Shown here in pieces: positions 11,201-20,869 of a DNA stretch of 64,000 bases (position 1 is its first letter; every line of letters starts with the position of its first letter). Both the position numbers and the translations under genes were made by a program. Source of the DNA: Omphiscola glabra (Eukaryota; Mollusca; Gastropoda; Lymnaeidae); the NCBI GenBank assembly GCA_964017045.1, contig OZ024808.1, positions 1,823,666 through 1,887,665 of the forward strand, given 5' to 3'. The notes under the pieces were generated by a model, which worked only from the letters and a program-made list of their open reading frames with translations, had not been told where the DNA came from and made no database searches.

Positions 11201-14200
11201 AAGAGCTTTGTATCCCCTGGGATGTACATATAGAGTAGGATAGACATATAAAGTGGGGTGTACATATAGAGTAGGATAGACATATAGAGTGGGGTGTACA
11301 TATAGAGTAGGATAGACATATAGAGTGGGTTGTACATGTAGAGTAGGATAGACATATAGAGTGTGGTTTACATGTAGAATAGGATGGACATATAGAGTGG
11401 GGTGTACATATAGAGTAGGATAAACTTATAGAGTGGAATAGATACCTGACGCCTGAACTTGTTTAAATCTTAAGTCCCCCAAAAAATGCTGACTCTAGTG
11501 TCATTAAGAGCTTTGTATCCCCTGAATAAATGTTAGTATGGTCCATAAGACAAAATTTAATCTGAACAAATATTATTTAAAATACTAATATTCAAATAAG
11601 TAAAAAACGTAACAGCAATGATCAATTCAAGAAAAGACTCACCAGTTGTTTCTAAAGAATAAAGACAAATGCAGGGAACAAGTTAGAAGCAAATCTTAGT
11701 GTCAAGTCTCTCAGCATCAAGTACTGACATTAAGAGTTTTAACAAATATTTAACAAATGTGCAGACCAATTGAAAGCAATATTTATTTGAAGGGTCCAGG
11801 TTTTGGGCTCTTCAAATAGGGACCATGGATTCCTGTGGTTCTCAAATTCTCTCAGATTACCCCTTCAAGGATATGAGATGAAAATAGATCCATTCTCGAC
11901 AACAAAAACAACCACAATTTTATAATAGTTACCCAATAGTTGACCACATAATATTTGACTACATAATAGCTGCCCACATAATAGTTGACTATAATAGTTA
12001 TAATTATACACCCCCACCCCATTACTATTAAGTAATTATTTTTATGTTAGACATCTCTGACAGGGCTAGTTAGACACTTTTATAATGTAAAACTTTAAAA
12101 AGAAGCTAATAAAGTTACATAGATTGACTTACTCATTGCGGCTGTGAAGAAAAAAGAAGAATGAAAAGTAGAATCAATTAAAACAGACATAATGGACGTT
12201 CAACTTCAGCTGTCTGTCAAATTTTGTCATGTCTTAAAGTCTGTCTAGACCAGTGGTGGCCAGCTTCTGTCTAGACCAGTGGTGGCCAGCTTCTGTCTAG
12301 ACCAGTGATGGCCAGCCTCTGTCTAGACCAGTGGTGGCCAGCCTCTGTCTAGACCAGTGGTGGCCAGCCTCTGTCTAGACCAGTGGTGGCCAGCCTCTTC
12401 TTTTTTACTTGAGCCCCTTTTAGATATAATTTCTAAAGAGGAGTCTTTTAACTCCACACGACGTCTTACAGGTTAATTGTGTTCAGGAATTGCCTGGAGT
12501 GGCCATGGAGCCCTCGAGAAGCGCACACGGTGCACTGACTGGGAACCACTGGTCTGGACATTCTGATCTTATAGTTTTAACTGTCTGCTTTACATTTCAG
12601 TAGTGTAAGTCTTTATTTCAGTAGTTAAAGTCTTTATTTCACTAGTTAAAATCTTTATTTCAGTAGTTAAAATATTTATTTCACTAGTTAAAGTCTTTAT
12701 TTCCGTAAAGTCTTTATTTCACTAGTTAAAGTCTTTATTTCCGTAAAGTCTTTATTTCACTAGTTAAAGTCTTTATTTCACTAGTTAAAGTCTTTATTTC
12801 CGTAAAGTCTTTATTTCACTAGTTAAAGTCTTTATTTCCGTAAAGTCTTTATTTCACTAGTTAAAGTCTTTATTTCCGTAAAGTCTTTATTTCACTAGTT
12901 AAAGTCTTTATTTCAGTGTTTAAAGTCTTACAATTTGGCTTTTTTAAAAAAAATAACCTCTTATACTTAAGTACATATAAAATTAACAAACATTGTAAAA
13001 CAAATTTGTTTTGTCTGTGTGTTTCTAATTAGGCTCTGACCCAAACACACTCTGGTCTAGATGAGAACATTTCCTCATGGTCAGATGACAAGTCTTCCTG
13101 CAGGCTCTGACCCAAGCACACTCGGGTCTACATGGGAACATTTCCTCATGGCCAGATGACAAGCCTTCCTGCTGGCTGTGACCCAAACACACTCGGGTCT
13201 ACATGGGAACATTTCCTCATGGCCAGATGACAAGCCTTCCTGCTGGCTCTGACCCAAACACACTCGGGTCTACATGGGAACATTTCCTCATGGCCAGATG
13301 ACAAGCCTTCCTGCTGGCTCTGACCCAAGCACACACTGATATAGATGGAAACATTTCCTCATGGCCAGATGACAAGTCTTCCTGCACTCTCGGCACTCAC
13401 CACTTGTTAACATCCATTACCAGTGCCCTAACTGTACCATCACCACCATTAGGATATCAAAGGTGAGTTGTTTCTTTCACAACATATGAACATTTATTTT
13501 AGTGGAAGATTTTGTTTAAAGACAATCTGTAGAGTTATGAGTCACTTGTACACATTCCACTAGTAACAATCCCATATCTTGTACACATTTCACTAGTAAC
13601 TATCTCATATTTTGTACACATTTCACTAGTAATTATCCCCATCTATTGTACACATTTCACTAGTAACAATACCTACTCTTGTACACCTTTCTCGAGTACC
13701 TATCCCATCTCCTGTACACATTCCACTAGTAACAATCCTATCTCTTGTAGACATTCCACATGAACAAGTCCTTTTTCTTGTACAAATTCAACTTGTACCT
13801 ATCCTGTATCTTGTATGCAGTCCATATATACCTATCTCATCTATGGAAAACATTCACTTGTACCCAGCCTGACCCTTGTACACATTCCACTCACATGTAT
13901 CCATTCCCCATCAGCATATCCTGACCTATCTCACATTAGTGACTGTTTTTCTACCACCTTCTTTTATAAATTTTCTAAACCCCCCCCCCCCCCCCTTTTA
14001 CTCCTCTTACGCAGCACTGGTGAGACCTGTGTGACCTTTGAACAGATATTATTTGTTTCAAACTGTGTATGGTGGTGAATTTAATTCTAGAGTACCAAAT
14101 AATTCAACATCCTTTTTGATAATTTGATAAAACTATCCACCATTAAAAGTAAGAACAGAACATAAATAAAGATTGCAAGCAGAATAGGTCAAATTAACTT

Positions 14201-17200
14201 GGTGGGAACAAATAGCATTATTTCCCCTGAAAAAATATCATCATTCCCCCACAGATGTGCACGTGGACTGGTCATTTAAAAATATATATTACATAATTGC
14301 TCTTGTTACAGAGGCTAAAGCTATTGGTGATTAGAGCAAATGCCTATAGTTGCACTGTCTATGTCACTGAGGCATCTAGACCTAAAGCTATTGGTGATTA
14401 GAGCAAATGCCTATGGTTGCACTGTCTATGCCACTGAGGCATCTTTAGACCTAAAGCTATTGGTGATTAGAGCAAATGCCTATAGTTGCACTGTCTATGC
14501 CACTGAGGCATCTTTAGACCTAAAGCTATTGGTGATTAGAGCAAATGCCTATGGTTGCACTGTCTATGCCACTGAGGCATCTTTAGACCTAAAGCTGTTG
14601 GTGATTAGAGCCATTGCCTATGGTTGCACTGTCTATGCCACTGAGGCATCTTTAGACCTAAAGCTATTGGTGATTAGAGCCAATGCCTATGGTTGCACTG
14701 TCTATGCCACTGAGGCATCTTTAGATCTAAAGCTATTGGTGATTAGAGCAAATGCCTATGGTTGCACTGTCTATGTCACTGAGGCATCTTTAGACCTAAA
14801 GCTATTGGTGATTAGAGCCAATGCCTATGGTTGCACTGTCTATGCCACTGAGGCATCTTTAGACCTAAAGCTGTTGGTGATTAGAGCCAATGCCTATGGT
14901 TGCACTGTCTATGCCATTGAGGCATCTTTAGTCCTAAAGCTATTGGTGATTAGAGCCAATGCCTATGGTTGCACTGTCTATGTCACTGAGGCATCTTTAG
15001 ACCTAAAGCTGTTGGTGATTAGAGCCAATGCCTATGGTTGCACTGTCTATGCCACTGAGGCATCTTTAGACCTAAAGCTATTGGTGATTAGAGCCAATGC
15101 CTATGGTTGCACTGTCTATGTCACTGAGGCATCTTTAGACCTAAAGCTGTTGGTGATTAGAGCCAATGCCTATGGTTGCACTGTCTATGTCACTGAGGCA
15201 TCTTTAGACCTAAAGCTATTGGTGATTAGAGCCAATGCCTATGGTTGCACTGTCTATGTCACTGAGGCATCTTTAGACCTAAAGCTATTGGTGATTAGAG
15301 CCAATGCCTATGTTTGCACTGTCTATGCCACTGAGGCATCTTTAGACCTAAAGCTATTGGTGATTAGAGCCAATGCCTATGGTTGCACTGTCTATGTCAC
15401 TGAGGCATCTTTAGACCTAAAGCTATTGGTGATTAGAGCCAATGCCTATGGTTGCACTGTCTATGCCACTGAGGCATCTTTAGACCTAAAGCTATTGGTG
15501 ATTAGAGCCAATGCCTATGGTTGCACTGTCTATGTCACTGAGGCATCTTTAGACCTAAAGCTATTGGTGATTAGAGCAAATGCCTATGGTTGCACTGTCT
15601 ATGCCACTGAGGCATCTTTAGACCTAAAGCTATTGGTGATTAGAGCCAATGCCTATGGTTGCACTGTCTATGCCACTGAGGCATCTTTAGACCTAAAGCT
15701 ATTGGTGATTAGAGCCAATGCCTATGGTTGCACTGTCTATGCCACTGAGGCATCTTTAGACCTAAAGCTATTGGTGATTAGAGCCAATGCCTATGGATTG
15801 CACTGTCTATGTCACTGAGGCATCTTTAGACCTAAAGCTATTGGTGCAGAAAGGAAAATAGTATGGTCTTAGTGTTCACATCATTTCATATGTGTTAAGG
15901 GGATCATGATGTGTTCTATTGCTCTACTTGTGTCATTATTAAACTACCAGTGATTCTCATTCATGTAGTTTTGTGTGTCTGGCTTAAACTGTGGAGATCC
16001 AATAGTTCAACGCATAGCTTGAATAAGGCCATCTTAATCATAGTCAAAGTACTTATCTAAAGGGGAGATAGGATCATGGGGGGTGGCAGGTGTTGGGGGC
16101 CATGGGAGGGCAAGTGTTGGGGGCCATGAGAGGGCAAGTGTTGGAGGCCATGGGAGGGCAAGTGTTGGGGGCCATGGGAGGGCAAGTGTTGGGGGCTATG
16201 GGAGGGCAGGTGTTGGGGGCCATGGGAGGGCAAGTGTTGGGGGCCATGAGAGGGCAAGTGTTGGGGGCCATGGCAGGGCAAGTGTTGGGGGCCATGGGAG
16301 GGCAAGTGTTGGGGGCCATGAGAGGGCAAGTGTTGGGGGCCATGGGAGGGCAAGTGTTGGGGGCCATGAGAGGGCAAGTGTTGGGGGCCATGGGAATGGG
16401 AGGGCAAGTGTTGGGGGCCATGGGAATGGGAGGGCAAGTGTTGGGGGCCATGGGAGGGCAAGTGTTGGGGGCCATGGAAGGGCAAGTGTTGGGGGCCATG
16501 GGAGGGCAAGTGTTCAGGGCCATGAGAGAGCAAGTGTCGGGGGCCATGGGATTGCAAGTGTTGGGGGCCGTGGGAGGGCAAGTGTTGGGGGCCGTGGGAG
16601 GGCAAGTGTTGGGGGCCATGGAAGGGCAAGTGTTGGGGGCCGTGGGAGGGCAAGTGTTGGGGGCCGTGGGAGGGCAAGTGTCGGGGGCCGTGGGAGGGCA
16701 AGTGTTGGGGGCCGTGGGAGGGCAAGTGTTGGGGGCCGTGGGAGGGCAAGTGTTGGGGGCCATGGAAGGGCAAGTGTTGGGGGCCATGCAGTTTCACCAG
16801 CTAATCTATTCACAAAACAATGAAAAAAAGGTTTATTAAATAATGTATGAATTCTCTTACTGGCTTCAGCTTCAGCAGCCACTCCACCAGCAATCGGGTT
16901 AGCAGCATCAGCATTAGCGCCAGCAGCGGCTGCAATCAAACAATAACTAGATATATATAATATATAACAAATGACAATGAAGCATTAAATAAATGTTTCA
17001 ACTACAGCAGTTTTTCTGGACTGTGTTATGTCTGTCTGGACTGTGTTATGTCTGTCTGGCCTGTGTCATGTCTTTCTGGACTGTGTCATGTCTGTCTGGC
17101 CTGTGTCATGTCTGTCTGGCCTGTGTCATGTCTGTCTGGACTGTGTCATGTCTGTCTGGCCTGTGTCATGTCTGTCTGGCCTGTGTCATGTCTGTCTGGA

Positions 17201-20200
17201 CTGTGACATGTCTGTCTGGCCTGTGTCATGTCTGTCTGGCCTGTGTCATGTCTGTCTGGCCTGTGTCATGTCTTTCTGGACTGTGTCTTGTCTGTCTGGA
17301 CTGTGTCATGTCTGTCTGGACTGTGTCATGTCTGTCTGGACTGTTTCATGTCTGTCTGTACTGTGTCATGTCTGTCTGGACTGTGTCATGTCTGTCTGGC
17401 CTGTGTCATGTCTGTCTGGCCTGTGTCATGTCTGTCTGGACTGTGTCATGTCTGTCTGGACTGTTTCATGTCTGTCTGGACTGTTTCTTTGTCCATCCCA
17501 CTTTTTACCAAACATCTCAGCTCACTTGACATTCTATGTTGTGATACTAATTTGTTGATAGTCATCCTCAAAGACCAACACATGCTAGTTATGTTGATGG
17601 CCATCCTCAAAGACCAACACATGCTAGTTACTCATCAAAGGCCAACACAGGCTAGTTACACATCAAAGACCAACACATGCTAGTTACACATCAAAGACCA
17701 ACACATGCTAGTTACACATCAAAGACCAACACATGCTAGTTACACATCAAAGACCAACACATGCTAGTTACACATCAAAGACCAACACATGCTAGTTACA
17801 CATCAAAGACCAACACATGGTAGTTACACATCAAAGACCAACACATGCTAGTTACACATCAAAGACAAACACATGCTAGTTACACATCAAAGACCAACAC
17901 ATGCTAGTTACACATCAAAGACCAACACATGCTAGTTACACACCAAAGACCAACACATGGTAGTTACACATCAAAGACAAACACATGCTAGTTACACATC
18001 AAAGACCAACACATGGTAGTTACACATCAAAGACCAACACATGCTAGTTACACATCAAAGAAATCAGTAAGCTATAGACAAGAAATCACATTGATTTTCT
18101 TTGAAATATTCCAGAAGTCTTAAAAAATAACTTAATATGATTTACTTGGCTTCGTTGTTTCTACTTGTTGATCAGCATCTCCTGCTGTTTCTGGGGAATG
18201 TATATAGAAATGATAGAATCTATATAGAAATTATAGAATATATATAGAAATGATAAAATCTATATAGAGATGATAGAATGTATGTAGCAATGATAGAATG
18301 TATATAGAAATGATAGAATCTGTATAGAAATGTAGAGTCCATATAGAACTGATAGAATCTATATAGAAATGATAGAATGAATATAGAAATGATAGAATCT
18401 ATATAGAAATTATAGAATATATATAGAGAAATTATAAAATCTATACAGAGACTATAGAATGTATGTAGAAATGATAGAATCTATCTTGAAAAAATAGAAT
18501 CTATATAGATACAATAGAATTTATATAGAAGTGATAGAATGTATATAGAAATTATAGAATCTATATAGAAATAATAAAAACTATACAGAGATGATAGAAT
18601 CTATATAGAAATGATAGAATCTATATAGAAATGATAAAATCTATATAGAGATGATAGAATGTATGTAGAAATGATAGAATGTATATAGAAATGATAGAAT
18701 ATGTATAGAAATGTAGAATCCATATAGAACTGATAGAATCTATATAGAAATGATAGAATGTATATAGAAATGATAGAATCTATATAGAAATTGTAGGATT
18801 CATATAGAAATATAATTTGTGTAGAAATGATAGAATCTATATAGAAATGAAAGTCTATATAGAAATTATAGAATCTATATAGAAATGATAAAGTCTATAT
18901 AGAAATAATAGAATCTATATAGAAATGATAGAATCTATATAGAAATGATAGTATTGTGTGTAATTTTTTGTCCTTTATCTATTCTTTACTACACCTTACT
19001 GTGTGTCTCATCAAACTGTGTCCCACCTAGCTTTTTGTTTAATGTTTTGGTCTAATGTGTGTGTCTCATCAAACTGTGTCCCACCTAGCTTTTTGTTTAA
19101 CGTTTTGGTCTAATGTGTGTGTCTCATCAAACTGTGTCCCACCTAGCTTTTTGTTTAATGTTTTGGTCTAATTTGTGTGTCCCATCAAACTGTGTCCCAC
19201 CTAGCTTTTTGTTTAATGTTTTGGTCTAATGTGTGTGTCTCATCAAACTGTGTCCCACCTAGCTTTTTGTTTAATGTTTTGGTGTAATGTGTGTCTCATC
19301 AAACTGTGTCCCATCTAGCTCTTTGTTTAATGTTTCGGTCTAATGTGTGTGTCTCATCAAACTGTGTCCCATCTAGCATTTTGTTTAATGTTTAGGTCTA
19401 ATGTGTGTGTCTCATCAAACTGTGACCCATCTAGCTTTTTGTTTAATGTTGAGGTCTAATGTGTGTGTATCATCAAACTGTGTACCATCTTTCTTTTTGT
19501 CTGTAGTTACATAAATAACGTATTAAAGTTGTGCCCCTAATATAGTTACATAAATAACGTATCAAAGTTGTGCCCTTAATATAGTTACCCCAGTAACATC
19601 AAAGTTGTGCCCCTAATGTAGTTACATAAATAACATTTTAAATGTGTGTCTTTAGTACAGTTAGAACAATAACATATCAAAGTTGTGCCCCTAGTATAGT
19701 TACACCAATAATTTGTCAAAGGTGTGCCCTTACCATAGTTGTAGTTACATAAATTGCATCAAAGTTGGGCCCCAACTGTAGTTGTAGTTACATAAATAAC
19801 ATCAAAGTTGGGCCCCTACTGTAGTTGATGTTACATAAATAGCATAAAAGTTGGGCCCCTACTGTAGTTGTAGTTACATAAATAACACCAAATCAGGGCC
19901 CCTTCTGTAGTTGTAGTTACATAAATAACATATCAAAGTTGGGCCCCTTCTGTAGTTGTAGTTAGATAAATAACATATCAAAATTGGGCCCCTTCTGTAG
20001 TTGTATTTACATAAATAACATATCAAAGTTGGGCCCCTTCTGTAGTTGTAGTTACAGAAATAACATATCAAAGTTGGGCCCCTACTGTAGTTGTAGTTAC
20101 ATAAATAACATATCAAAGTTGGGCCCCTTCTGTAGTTGTAGTTACATAAATAACATATCAAAGTTGGGCCCCTACTGTAGTTGCGCCATGTTTGCACTAT

Positions 20201-20613
20201 CTTTGGCGTTACACCAAGAAGATGCAACAGTTTGTTTCTCGTCTGCCATCTTTGCACTATCTTTGGCGTTACACCAAGAAGATGCAACAGTTTGTTTCTC
20301 GTCTGCCATCTTTGCACTATCTTTGGCGTTACACCAAGACGATGCAACAGTTTGTTTCTCGCCTGCCATGTTTTTTTTTTTGCCTCGGTTGTGGAGAAAG
20401 CTCTGTAACGAATCTTTTTAAACGAATCTACTTACCTGAGAAAGAAGGGGAGGGGGACAAATAGGGGTTTGGGGGGTCTGTGGTTCCTAGAACTATGTTT
20501 ATTAAATGGACATAGATTGTAACATTGCTTTCAAACTTTGAGTACTAACCTTGAATTTTCCAACTGACCCCCACCAGCAGAACCAGCACGATAACAGACC
20601 TTCGCAAAGCCAT
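8174..20613 (-). CDS. Micro-exon gene encoding a small secreted protein (nine coding exons, ~89 aa)
   Basis: Reconstructed here by reading splice consensus and phase. Coding exons in order: 20613-20550, 18190-18146, 16929-16861, 12141-12133, 11651-11643, 10453-10442, 8855-8844, 8296-8285, 8211-8174. Lengths are 64, 45, 69, 9, 9, 12, 12, 12 and 38 nt, summing to 270 nt (89 codons plus TAA). Every one of the eight introns is phase 1, so each internal exon is a 1-1 cassette. The protein has a signal peptide, an Ala/Thr/Asp/Glu-rich low-complexity middle, and a short Lys-containing tail. No family is recognised. The architecture (signal peptide plus many tiny symmetric exons) is that of the micro-exon genes known from schistosomes; no homology is implied. 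Secretion is inferred from exon 1. A stop and AATAAA close the gene. Other skipped or unseen micro-exons are possible. The chain is by-eye and lacks RNA evidence. Confidence 0.7.
8285..8296 (-). CDS. Micro-exon 8 (12 nt)
   Basis: Sequence CAAAAAAGAATG with donor GTGAGTATGG and acceptor AAATTTAACTACAG, the weakest acceptor of the series. Encodes Thr-Lys-Lys-Asn. Phase 1-1. If it were skipped the frame would still hold. Confidence 0.55.
8320..8345. repeat. (AT)n microsatellite in intron 7 of the micro-exon gene
   Basis: Uninterrupted TA dinucleotides between exons 7 and 8. Confidence 0.8.
8844..8855 (-). CDS. Micro-exon 7 (12 nt)
   Basis: Sequence TGCAAATGACAA between acceptor CTATATTATGTCTAG (preceded by CCTTTTTT) and donor GTAAGTAAAG. 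Encodes Met-Gln-Met-Thr. Phase 1-1. Confidence 0.7.
10442..10453 (-). CDS. Micro-exon 6 (12 nt)
   Basis: Sequence CAAAGATGTGGA between acceptor TCTCTTTTTCCTCATTAG and donor GTAAGTAACT. Encodes Ala-Lys-Met-Trp. Phase 1-1. Confidence 0.7.
10610..11523 (+). repeat. ~36-bp minisatellite with a ~300-bp internal duplication (intron 5)
   Basis: Units built on ACATATAGAGTAGGATAGAC and ATATAGAGTGGGGTG. A non-repeat tail (ATACCTGACGCCTGAACTTG onward) appears at 11146 and again 295 bp later at 11441, so a block of array plus flank was tandemly duplicated as one piece. Confidence 0.9.
11643..11651 (-). CDS. Micro-exon 5 (9 nt)
   Basis: Sequence AAACAACTG between acceptor GTCTTTATTCTTTAG and donor GTGAGTCTTT. 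Encodes Lys-Thr-Thr. Phase 1-1. Confidence 0.65.
12133..12141 (-). CDS. Micro-exon 4 (9 nt)
   Basis: Sequence CCGCAATGA between a long pyrimidine tract ending TTTTTTCTTCACAG and donor GTAAGTCAAT. Encodes Thr-Ala-Met with the carried base. Phase 1-1. Confidence 0.7.
   Translation of the reverse strand, partial: PQ
12236..12406 (+). repeat. 26-bp minisatellite seeded from a hAT element end
   Basis: About six units containing CTGTCTAGAC followed by CAGTGGTGGCCAG. The unit is exactly the target duplication plus the left terminus of the adjacent element at 12381. Confidence 0.85.
12381..12551. mobile_element. hAT-type MITE (171 bp)
   Basis: Left terminus CAGTGGTGGCCAG, right terminus complement CAGTGGTTCCCAG. 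8-bp flanks GTCTAGAC (12373-12380) and GTCTGGAC (12552-12559), 7/8 identical. Non-coding. Lies in intron 3 of the micro-exon gene. Confidence 0.7.
12600..12925 (+). repeat. ~20-bp minisatellite (AGTTAAAGTCTTTATTTCAC)
   Basis: About 16 units, alternating full AGTTAAAGTCTTTATTTC and shortened CGTAAAGTCTTTATTTC versions, giving a higher-order ~38-bp period. Intron 3 of the micro-exon gene. Confidence 0.85.
13030..13385 (+). repeat. 65-bp minisatellite, ~5.5 copies
   Basis: Units with GGCTCTGACCCAAACACACT and CATTTCCTCATGGCCAGATG. Followed at 13386-13470 by unique sequence ending TCAAAG|GTGAGTTG, a plus-strand donor-like site without a convincing acceptor; not called as an exon. Confidence 0.85.
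13545..13870 (+). repeat. Degenerate ~38-bp repeat (CTTGTACACATTTCACTAGT)
   Basis: Eight to nine diverged copies, older-looking than the neighbouring arrays. Confidence 0.75.
14310..15846 (+). repeat. 69-bp minisatellite, ~22 copies, one frame fully open
   Basis: Unit contains CCTAAAGCTATTGGTGATTA and GGTTGCACTGTCTATGCCAC. Because 69 is divisible by three and one frame lacks stops, 14340-15818 (+) reads as a 492-codon frame of 23-residue units (core LDLKLLVIRANAYGCTVY). The first copy follows a splice-acceptor-like CTCTTGTTACAG. It lies antisense in intron 3 of the micro-exon gene. I treat it as an array, not a gene. Confidence 0.85.
16076..16795 (+). repeat. 24-bp G-rich minisatellite, ~29 copies
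   Basis: Unit core GGGGGCCATGGGAGGGCAAG. Two units carry an extra GGAATG. Each unit has G-runs of five, three and three, so any two neighbours could form a G-quadruplex on the plus strand. All frames stay open because the period is divisible by three; these are not genes. Intron 3 of the micro-exon gene. Confidence 0.9.
16861..16929 (-). CDS. Micro-exon gene exon 3 (69 nt), Ala-rich
   Basis: Acceptor TTGTTTGATTGCAG, donor GTAAGAG. Encodes 23 residues, eleven of them Ala: TAAGANADAANP, then IAGGVAAEAEA. Low-complexity Ala/Gly/Asn/Asp/Glu. Phase 1 at both ends. Confidence 0.75.
17021..17495 (+). repeat. 20-bp minisatellite (CTGTGTCATGTCTGTCTGGC), ~24 copies
   Basis: Main variation is GGAC versus GGCC at the unit junction. 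Intron 2 of the micro-exon gene. Confidence 0.9.
17566..18062 (+). repeat. 28-bp minisatellite, ~17 copies
   Basis: Unit core CATCAAAGACCAACACATGC followed by TAGTTACA. Fills the rest of intron 2 almost up to exon 2 of the micro-exon gene. Confidence 0.9.
18146..18190 (-). CDS. Micro-exon gene exon 2 (45 nt)
   Basis: Acceptor CATTCCCCAG, donor GTAAATC. With the base carried over from exon 1 it encodes ETAGDADQQVETTKP: acidic and Thr-rich. Phase 1 at both ends. Confidence 0.7.
18196..18955 (+). repeat. ~20-bp minisatellite (ATGATAGAATCTATATAGAA), ~36 copies
   Basis: Begins 5 bp from exon 2 of the micro-exon gene, so the acceptor of intron 1 is bordered directly by the array. Confidence 0.9.
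18985..19490 (+). repeat. ~58-bp minisatellite, ~8 copies
   Basis: Units with GTGTCTCATCAAACTGTGTC and TAGCTTTTTGTTTAATGTTT. Intron 1 of the micro-exon gene. Confidence 0.9.
19505..20185 (+). repeat. ~45-bp minisatellite, ~15 copies
   Basis: Units with TACATAAATAACATATCAAA and GTTGGGCCCCTTCTGTAGTT; copies become more uniform towards 20185. Intron 1 of the micro-exon gene. Confidence 0.9.
20186..20371 (+). repeat. 60-bp tandem repeat, 3 copies
   Basis: Units with TTTGCACTATCTTTGGCGTT and GATGCAACAGTTTGTTTCTC; open frames here are artefacts of the period. Confidence 0.9.
20426..20456 (-). promoter_or_regulatory. Candidate recursive splice site (zero-length exon) in intron 1
   Basis: On the minus strand a long pyrimidine tract (TCCCCCTCCCCTTCTTTCTC) is followed by AG immediately joined to GTAAGTAGAT, so acceptor and donor abut at 20436|20435. 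This is the ratchet-point layout known from insect long introns. Sits 114 bp into intron 1 of the micro-exon gene. Confidence 0.45.
20550..20613 (-). CDS. Micro-exon gene exon 1: start codon and signal peptide
   Basis: ATG at 20613-20611 in a strong context (G at -3, G at +4). Encodes an n-region MALRR, a hydrophobic core SVIVLVLLVGVSW, then KIQ. It ends one base into a codon at donor G|GTTAGT. The cleavage site is not obvious; a cut after the W/K region is likely. About 50 bp upstream there is no in-frame alternative ATG that I can see. Confidence 0.75.
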
Positions 20614-20741
20614 GTCCGTCTCGCTTGCAGTCTTAGTTCACGACAACTCGATTGTAGAGAAAACAGACTTGTGTAAAGGGTTGGTTATTGCGACCTGTGA
20701 GCCAATATACACAAATATGGTAGCCAAGGCCGGGAGACTTG

Positions 20742-20749
20742 TGACGTCA
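20742..20749. promoter_or_regulatory. Full CRE palindrome TGACGTCA upstream of the micro-exon gene
   Basis: Perfect CREB/ATF consensus about 130 bp upstream of the ATG, with a TGTATATT-like sequence between (near 20705-20712). Promoter role is inferred from position only. Confidence 0.35.
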
Positions 20750-20869
20750 GTTTCTGAGAGACAACAAAAGTTTCCACGGTGCGAATCCGTGCGAGGCACG
20801 AAGCGAAGGCGCAAAAAATGTGCAAACCGTGGAAAGCAGGCTGTAGGATCGTAGAGTTGATCAAATAAT

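Noticed and set aside
13386..13470. Plus-strand exon ending TCAAAG|GTGAGTTG
   Set aside because: Good donor but no acceptor and no recognisable peptide; lies antisense in the micro-exon gene.
16057..16839. Four long frames (140-249 codons) on both strands rich in Gly, Ala, Pro or His
   Set aside because: The 24-bp period keeps every frame open; overlapping frames on both strands show it is the array, not a gene.
18090..18098. Possible 9-nt minus-strand micro-exon (AAAATCAAT)
   Set aside because: Both splice sites (TTTCAAAG acceptor, GTGATTTC donor) are weak.
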